From positions 1 through 48,943 of the forward strand of contig CALFTK010000026.1 in assembly GCA_937916465.1 (NCBI GenBank): a DNA stretch of 48,943 nucleotides, given 5' to 3'. Numbering within the stretch: the first letter of the stretch is position 1; each line of letters begins with the position of its first letter. Of this stretch, positions 44,100 through 48,943 are shown one piece after another. The DNA comes from an uncultured Bacteroidales bacterium (GTDB lineage: Bacteria; Bacteroidota; Bacteroidia; Bacteroidales; Bacteroidaceae). The notes beneath the pieces were generated by a model that was not told the origin of the DNA, searched no databases, and was given only the letters and a program-made list of their open reading frames with translations. The position numbers and the translations under genes were made by a program.

Positions 44100-45776
44100 T
44101 TACGACTTCAAGAACCAAGTTCGACCTTCAGGAACGATTAATCCGTTTTCTTTCATCTCTGAAAGAATGTTGCCCAACATTCGTTCTTGTTGCTCATGTG
44201 TCTTATTTTGCGGCAGGACTTCCTTCAAATAATTGAATATGGCATCACGTTTTGCTCCTGTTGTACCTGCGTTTTGCAAATACTGCAAAATCATTTGCTG
44301 AATTTTTGATTTCTCAAGACCTTTGTTACGTGTATATTCAGGTAATTGGCGTGTCTTCTTTGCTAAATCAAGCGAAATGCGATATTCAGAAGCATCCCCC
44401 TCTAATAAGCCTCTTTCCAATAGTGCCACTACATTGTTCTCTGAAATACGATGCCCTTTTTGTACGGCATCCAACAATATACAATCCTCCAAAGTCAAAG
44501 TGTCATTTTCCTTTAAGAGTTTGGTATATTTCTCATTGATGGAATTACCATATATTTTTACGCCTACCTCTTTGTTCGTTGCATCTATTTCATAATCGGG
44601 CATCGGAAAATGACGACGCCACTGTTCGTTGAACATCTTCTTGATTCCTCGACTTACAGTGTCAATCATGTTAAAGTTCACCATTGCCCGGCAAAGACAT
44701 TCATTTCTGAAATGACGCTGTGGTCCTTTGGTTGCCAATGCTTTTTGCAAAGTACCGGGAATGAAGCTACCTCCGTTTTCATAATACAGATATCCTGGAT
44801 TTTCCACAAAATTGATACGTTGTTGCAGGGTGTAATCTTGATGCGCAATCGCATTGTGAAGTGCCTCGCGAATAGTATAATCATCATATTGCTTCATCGT
44901 ATCAGGGAACAATGTTCCTCCAGGTAATTCTCTCATAGTCAGATTTCGTATTTTACCCAGAATCTGATCTACGGTCAAAATGAACGGAATTGTAAAATGT
45001 TCGTAGTCTACAACCTCTTGATGTTCATCACGTAATGTCCAAGTTACCTCCGCCACAGCTGGACGAAGTTTAAAAACTGACACAGGCTTACCAAGAAGAA
45101 TAATAGCAGCACGTGTCAATTTGCCATCAATCATGATACCGCTGTTGCAAAGCAATTCTTCTACCGACCATGCGTCAATTTCTTCTGACGGGATTTTAGA
45201 AGCATGAACCTTTTTGAACATTACACGTGCCTTTGCAATAGCCAATTCGTCCAAGTCCGCCAATGTAGCATTGGGAACGATCTCGGCAGACCAATCCTTA
45301 GCTTCAAATATAGGTTCTTCAAGAATCGCATCCAGCCTTTCTTGAGTCATTTCTACCAATGAATCTTCCACACGTTGCCATGCCTTTTTGTGGGCATACA
45401 CAGGACGTCGAGGCAAATGCTTGGGAATATGAATCACCCAAACTGTTTTCTGTGTATCCTCAGTTATATATTCATTGATACTCAAGCCTTCTGATGAAAG
45501 GTTTGTGCAATGTTCTATCAACTTCCAAACAGCAGACTGGGCATTTAGATTGAACTTCGTAAGATCTGTTCCCACTATCTCCAAAGTCTTGTCCTGCACA
45601 CCAATCACAAGATACCCACCTTCCATATTGGCAATGGCAGATACATAAGAGATTACATCATTCTTTTGGTCTCCTGCAAAGGAGTTTTTCAAATTCTTCA
45701 TCTCTTTCCATTCACAGCAGGCATTTTCCTGTGGGAACTCGCGAAGCAAGTATTGTTGAAGTTCTTTTGAAGTCAT
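44100..45776 (-). CDS. Schlafen AlbA_2 domain / GHKL-type ATP-binding protein
   Basis: This 558-aa cytoplasmic protein has an N-terminal AlbA_2 (Schlafen-type) nucleic-acid-associated domain (residues about 15-125: EWKEMK, then ISAIANMEGGYLVIGVQD-like SYVSAIANMEGGYLVIGV). The middle is helical. A GHKL/HATPase-like domain shows the N-box REALHNAIAHQDY and GYLYYENGGSF (about residues 300-400). A C-terminal winged-helix-like region ends NILSEMKENGLI. The architecture is that of the COG2865 group, often called transcriptional regulators but also frequent in mobile and defence islands. It is the last gene of a four-gene operon, 4 bases after the preceding gene. The function is not established. Confidence 0.85.
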   Translation of the reverse strand: MTSKELQQYLLREFPQENACCEWKEMKNLKNSFAGDQKNDVISYVSAIANMEGGYLVIGVQDKTLEIVGTDLTKFNLNAQSAVWKLIEHCTNLSSEGLSINEYITEDTQKTVWVIHIPKHLPRRPVYAHKKAWQRVEDSLVEMTQERLDAILEEPIFEAKDWSAEIVPNATLADLDELAIAKARVMFKKVHASKIPSEEIDAWSVEELLCNSGIMIDGKLTRAAIILLGKPVSVFKLRPAVAEVTWTLRDEHQEVVDYEHFTIPFILTVDQILGKIRNLTMRELPGGTLFPDTMKQYDDYTIREALHNAIAHQDYTLQQRINFVENPGYLYYENGGSFIPGTLQKALATKGPQRHFRNECLCRAMVNFNMIDTVSRGIKKMFNEQWRRHFPMPDYEIDATNKEVGVKIYGNSINEKYTKLLKENDTLTLEDCILLDAVQKGHRISENNVVALLERGLLEGDASEYRISLDLAKKTRQLPEYTRNKGLEKSKIQQMILQYLQNAGTTGAKRDAIFNYLKEVLPQNKTHEQQERMLGNILSEMKENGLIVPEGRTWFLKS

Positions 45777-45780
45777 AATT

Positions 45781-46365
45781 TTATTTTAAATATTCCTTGT
45801 ACTCAGTTCTTAATTTCTGTCCAATCTCCGCTATTATGAACACTTGGTTATCTATGGCATCTGCTAACATGTGAGAGGCTTGTACTCTTTGTTCATGCAA
45901 TGCCGCACATAATTGTTCAGCAAATTCAGACGGTTCAACGGTCGCTATTTTATGTCCAACTTCAGCAACAAGAGTAAGCAATTTATTTATACAATCCATA
46001 GATTCTCTTCCATGATATTTCGTTTCAATATCAGAAAAATCATAGTATAGGTAAATGGAATTCAACCGGCTTTCAGTTTCTTGAAACAGTTTGTTGGATT
46101 TCATACAAGCCACTTGTATCTTTTGCACTGTAATAGGATTACAATCTTTGTCATACTCTTTTAATGCTGTTTGAAGCATATAATACATATCGAGAGTTTC
46201 TTGATACCAAGACATAGCCTTCTCAACTACTTCTAATTTGCGTTGGAATACCAAAGAACGCAATTCTCGTTTATGCTTAATGCTTTCTGAGATTGCATTA
46301 ATGATGGCTTGTATTATTATTGTAACTAACGAGCCTATTAAACCGGCGGTAATGTATTGTTCCAT
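45781..46365 (-). CDS. Membrane-anchored helical protein, unknown
   Basis: This 194-aa protein of no recognised family has an N-terminal hydrophobic helix (residues about 4-25, ITAGLIGSLVTIIIQAIINA) followed by KHKRELR. Almost all of the rest is predicted helix: VFQRKLEVVEKAMSWYQETL, CMKSNKLFQETESRLNSIY, then ASHMLADAIDNQVFIIAEIG. This looks like an inner-membrane anchor with a cytoplasmic helical bundle, a design common in effector or sensor partners. It lies 16 bases after the SPFH-like gene and 4 bases before the AlbA_2 gene, so it is co-transcribed with both. Confidence 0.75.
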   Translation of the reverse strand: MEQYITAGLIGSLVTIIIQAIINAISESIKHKRELRSLVFQRKLEVVEKAMSWYQETLDMYYMLQTALKEYDKDCNPITVQKIQVACMKSNKLFQETESRLNSIYLYYDFSDIETKYHGRESMDCINKLLTLVAEVGHKIATVEPSEFAEQLCAALHEQRVQASHMLADAIDNQVFIIAEIGQKLRTEYKEYLK

Positions 46366-46381
46366 ATGCTAGCTAATCTGT

Positions 46382-47017
46382 TTATATTGTTGTACGAATA
46401 GATATGTTTCTATCAAATGAAGTGAGTATAACCTCATTTATAGAAAAACAATCTTGTATTCTAACATCGGACCTTTTGCGATTTGTAAAATAGTCATCAA
46501 ATTCTTTCTCTTTTTCTTCTGCATACATTTTTTTATGTAATAACTTTGGTAATTGTTTAAAAAGAAACTCTACATCAATGTATGATAGTTTTATCCCTTT
46601 TTCTTTGACCAACGTAGATATATTAGAATGAATAATGTTGCCTATACATGACACAACTATAGCTTCGCCATCACGCAAACCTAAAACTTCGTAAAATCCC
46701 AATGGTTTTATTATTTGATATTCAGCTTGAAATTCTACCAATATATTGTATGGTATAAAAACTCCATCCTCATCTAGAATCTCATAAAATGAATTAGCGT
46801 TAAATTGAGAGTATTTCTTGCGAATATCAATTTTATCAAAGACATCTATAAAAGGGATTTTCCAATACAATCCAGATTTTGTTCTCCATTTTATAGGATA
46901 ATCTAAACGTTTTTTTATTACGGCCTGTCTTTTATCACATACAGTACAATATGTTAAACTTTTCCAAAAATGATTAATCAACTGTACTGCAAATTTTCCA
47001 AATTCAAGAGGTTCCAT
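46382..47017 (-). CDS. SPFH/band-7-like protein (tentative)
   Basis: This 211-aa protein follows the SPFH pattern seen in stomatin/flotillin-like proteins: DKRQAVIKKR (strand 1), SGLYWKIPFIDVFDKIDIRK (the typical G-L-x-W-K-I-P-F block), then DEDGVFIPYNILVEFQAEYQ and IIKPLGFYEV (T-x-D-G and y-x-I-x-D-p-x-x-y equivalents). There is no N-terminal membrane helix and the C-terminal coiled coil is short (KMYAEEKEKEFDDYFTNRKR), so it may be a degenerate or adapted member. The C-terminus has CFSINEVILTSFDRNIS. The start shares one base with the stop of the upstream gene (TAATG). The family call is by eye and needs a profile search. Confidence 0.6.
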   Translation of the reverse strand: MEPLEFGKFAVQLINHFWKSLTYCTVCDKRQAVIKKRLDYPIKWRTKSGLYWKIPFIDVFDKIDIRKKYSQFNANSFYEILDEDGVFIPYNILVEFQAEYQIIKPLGFYEVLGLRDGEAIVVSCIGNIIHSNISTLVKEKGIKLSYIDVEFLFKQLPKLLHKKMYAEEKEKEFDDYFTNRKRSDVRIQDCFSINEVILTSFDRNISIRTTI

Positions 47018-48099
47018 TACTTTATTATATGACTTTTAAACGATTTCATAGCAGACTCAAAGTCAATAGGAGCACTTTTTTGAGATGTCATTAAATTTAA
47101 AAGTTGGTTATTTTCGACATCTATAGTTAATTTCCCATAGCAACAAACAGGAATTTCCCGATTATTATTGAAACGCCTATCGGGACCTCCGTTCTTGTTC
47201 GCATATTGCCACGTATAGTATATAATCTTTGCATCACTAGGTGGATAATCTTCTACAAAAGAGGTTGTCGATGTGGAGATTTTAACATCCATGTAATTCA
47301 CATATGCTACCCCTTTTGAATCATATACTAAAATACCGTCAGGCATAAAATAAAGACTTCGACCACAAGCCTTTAGTAGGGGAATTGTAATATTAGTTTT
47401 TACCCAAGGTAATCTACCTGTTCCGACAAATGCAGTACTTCTATTAATCAAATTACTTGAACCTGCATTAATTTTTCGTTGATGAGGGTCTGATAAATAT
47501 TGAGAATCCACTAAACTCCATATTTTTTCACATATAGCAATCTTGTTAAAGGCCGATATTATTCTTTCATAGTATTCATAATCATCATTTTCAAAGTCAT
47601 ATATCAAATCAACCTGTCTCCTTTTGGTCTCCCATTTTGCAACATAGATAAATAAACCTATACCAACAAGACCAATAGTTAATAGAAATGAAAAAAGGAG
47701 GTTTTGTGGTATTAATGTTGAGAAAGACACATATAATACAATCTCCATAAGTATAAATATGGTTCCTACTAGGTAATCACATCGGAATGCCTTATAAGAA
47801 TTACTTAAAGCCTCTACAATTTCTTTTTTATATTCCGATTTCACATCATTAGAAGTTGCTGTATTATAAAATGTTGTATCTGTTTGGGAGTGACAATAAC
47901 TATTCAGTGAAACATTACTATTACTACCAAATTCTTCTCTATAATATAGCCCACCTCTTCCCGCATGAACATAACTTTTTCCATTTGGTTTTATTCCTAT
48001 TCGAAATCCTTTAACACCGACAGAAGTGCCTATTCCACTTTTAGAAAAGTTGAAGCGAACAGGGCCAAAGCTTACAGATTTTCTAATATACCATGACAT
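47017..48099 (-). CDS. DUF4236 membrane protein, first gene of cassette
   Basis: This 360-aa protein has an N-terminal DUF4236 module (residues 2-56: KSVSFGPVRFNFSKSGIGTS, GFRIGI, HAGRGGLYYRE), a Gly-rich strand motif of unknown function. A variable Ser/Asn linker follows, then two membrane helices (about 110-130 and 133-153). The C-terminal domain of about 200 residues is cytoplasmic, with VGTGRLPWVKTNITIPLL, a MPDGILVYDSKGVAYVNY segment and a closing beta-like part (CYGKLTIDVENNQLL). DUF4236 is often joined to bacterial PH-like or SHOCT domains in membrane proteins, but I see none clearly here. It is translationally coupled to the SPFH-like gene. A -7 box on the same strand is at 48125-48132. 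Confidence 0.8.
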   Translation of the reverse strand: MSWYIRKSVSFGPVRFNFSKSGIGTSVGVKGFRIGIKPNGKSYVHAGRGGLYYREEFGSNSNVSLNSYCHSQTDTTFYNTATSNDVKSEYKKEIVEALSNSYKAFRCDYLVGTIFILMEIVLYVSFSTLIPQNLLFSFLLTIGLVGIGLFIYVAKWETKRRQVDLIYDFENDDYEYYERIISAFNKIAICEKIWSLVDSQYLSDPHQRKINAGSSNLINRSTAFVGTGRLPWVKTNITIPLLKACGRSLYFMPDGILVYDSKGVAYVNYMDVKISTSTTSFVEDYPPSDAKIIYYTWQYANKNGGPDRRFNNNREIPVCCYGKLTIDVENNQLLNLMTSQKSAPIDFESAMKSFKSHIIK

Positions 48100-48124
48100 C
48101 GTAAACTCTATTTATTATATTTCA

Positions 48125-48132
48125 CAAAAGTA
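48125..48132 (-). promoter_or_regulatory. Candidate -7 box of the minus-strand cassette
   Basis: The minus strand reads TACTTTTG, an exact TAnnTTTG match, 26 bases before the first ATG at 48099. A -33 TTTG is not at standard spacing. Confidence 0.5.
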
Positions 48133-48139
48133 CTTATTT

Positions 48140-48510
48140 AATTTGAATTTGAGGGCCTGCTTTGCCGACAAACATAAAAAAGCATTGTTATTTTATCGTG
48201 AAACATTCAATTATCCCGACTTCGGAGGGAGAAGTTCGATGAATGTGGCAAGGTTTTCGGGAGTAACCTCAAAGGTTTTGAGTTACTCAAAACATACCTT
48301 GCTGTGTTCGGAAGAACACAACTCTAAAGTTTAAATTCGTGGTTTGTAATTGGGGCTACCATAGCATAGGCAAGCCGACCGGTCTGTAGCAAATACAGAA
48401 TTGCTATTTCTTTGAGGGAGGGATTCTTTCTCCTAAAAAAGAAACGGATAGCATAGCTATCAATGCTCAACTATCCGTCTGAATTTTCAGTTTCCTATCG
48501 GTCGGTCATC
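48140..48510. other. Hairpin-rich noncoding region, mobile-element-like
   Basis: No convincing gene is present, but several stems are. GAGTAA/TTACTC plus CTCAAA/TTTGAG form a 12-bp stem with one bulged C (about 48269-48296). TGTGTTC-GGAA-GAACACA is a 7-bp stem (about 48304-48321). ACGGATAG (48444-48451) pairs with CTATCCGT (48471-48478). CCGACC (48375-48380) could pair long-range with GGTCGG (48500-48505). A short frame at 48239-48334 (31 codons, MNVARFSGVTSK...) covers the first two stems. It is one of the small frames I would expect around Bacteroidetes mobile elements, but I cannot confirm that it is translated. Base composition is richer in GC than the cassette beside it. Confidence 0.5.
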
Positions 48511-48516
48511 TTCTCT

Positions 48517-48753
48517 ATGGGTACACTTTATGTTTGCGGACTTGAAATATGCAAGTTTTTTCGGGGCAATACTCTCGAAGTATTAGAGGACGATTGTTCC
48601 GAAAACGGCTCGCCGCTTGAACTTGCAGATTTCATAAGGTGTTCGCACATGTACCCATTGATGGATGAGCGTATGATGGGAATTTCATACATAGGCACAT
48701 TTGAATATAACATCACACTTCTCCCAATGTATTCAATCGAAAGGATAAAGTAA
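48517..48753 (+). CDS. Small hypothetical protein
   Basis: This 78-aa frame starts MGTLYVCGLEICKFFRGN and has a central segment VLEDDCSENGSPLELADFIRC and an end ITLLPMYSIERIK. I recognise no family. The start at 48517 is chosen because an earlier ATG at 48463 falls inside the hairpin 48444-48478. Codon use looks protein-like and less AT-rich than the neighbouring cassette, in keeping with foreign DNA. It lacks membrane segments. An associated -7 box is not evident. Confidence 0.4.
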   Translation: MGTLYVCGLEICKFFRGNTLEVLEDDCSENGSPLELADFIRCSHMYPLMDERMMGISYIGTFEYNITLLPMYSIERIK

Positions 48754-48844
48754 CGAAGGCACAGCAACATCTTGGCAAACACTTTTCAATCGCTAACAAA
48801 CAGCATCCTTTCACTGTTTTGCACTCACTTTCGCGTCTTTTCTT

Positions 48845-48852
48845 TATCTTTG
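48845..48852 (+). promoter_or_regulatory. -7 box of the gene at the right edge
   Basis: TATCTTTG followed by C is an exact match 21 bases before the ATG at 48873. TTTG at 48818-48821 is a possible -33 element with a long 23-nt spacer. Confidence 0.55.
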
Positions 48853-48872
48853 CATCTAAATTTAAAGTTGAC

Positions 48873-48943
48873 ATGTTGAGTAATTTTCGACCTATAGGTC
48901 ATTTTGCAGGCTACGATATGCCCGCAGTCCCTATAAATACAGG
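48873..48943 (+). CDS. 5' end of an unidentified gene, cut by window edge
   Basis: The open frame reads LSNFRPIGHFAGYDMPAVPI and continues to the window end without a stop. A consensus -7 box lies 21 bases upstream, which supports a real gene start. There is no signal peptide. Only 23 residues are visible and I cannot assign a family. Confidence 0.5.
   Translation, partial: MLSNFRPIGHFAGYDMPAVPINT

Noticed and set aside
44252..44927. Plus-strand open frames opposite the AlbA_2 gene
   Set aside because: They are antisense shadows of a conserved coding region, without start signals.
48026..48238. Extension of the small plus-strand frame back over the start of the DUF4236 gene
   Set aside because: It would overlap a well-supported gene and its promoter; only the last 31 codons lie in free sequence, and these coincide with hairpins.

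Overview
The window is chromosomal DNA from a member of the Bacteroidales (Bacteroides/Phocaeicola/Prevotella-like). The evidence is the TTTG-N19/20-TAnnTTTG promoters, the absence of clear Shine-Dalgarno sequences, many fimbrillin-type lipoproteins, AraC regulators with membrane-spanning sensor halves, and a rimP-nusA-infB block joined to sufBCDS. No database search was possible; family names come from motifs read in the translations.

Left part (1-7.4 kb): the 5' part of a tRNA-Asn on the minus strand, an S41 C-terminal processing protease, a small membrane protein, a SASA-type (SGNH) esterase, two translationally coupled membrane AraC regulators, and a divergently transcribed OmpA-like/DUF3575 outer-membrane protein with its own terminator.

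Central part (7.4-31.5 kb): a large surface-fibre locus in two consecutive transcription units. Unit 1 (7.6-16.0 kb) encodes a DUF5119-like lipoprotein and five fimbrillin-type lipoproteins. One of these carries an Asp-rich calcium-loop insert and one carries an extra lectin-like/Ig-like half. Unit 2 (16.04-31.46 kb) encodes two more fimbrillin-like lipoproteins and then two giant secreted proteins (1916 and 2447 aa). The giants are built from YGGG/FGGG repeats, ricin-like, Ig-like, GLUG and chitobiase-C modules, and only the first ends in a type-IX-like sorting domain. All seven fimbrillins carry a Lys/Arg 26-32 residues after the lipid-bearing Cys, the zone where FimA/Mfa1 precursors are cut. 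The most economical reading is a type V pilus with several subunits and large adhesins attached to or displayed with it.

Right-centre (31.5-44 kb): a tightly packed housekeeping operon rimP-nusA-infB-cvpA-sufB-sufC-sufD-sufS-rnhB, with a terminator-like hairpin in the rimP leader, followed by gpmI and a long-stem terminator.

Right end (44-48.9 kb): a four-gene minus-strand cassette (DUF4236 membrane protein, SPFH/band-7-like protein, membrane-anchored helical protein, Schlafen-AlbA_2/GHKL-type protein). It is flanked on one side by helically phased AGTYRTAA repeats and on the other by a hairpin-rich, mobile-element-like region. This cassette and the giant-protein fimbrial unit are the two best candidates for an undescribed system.
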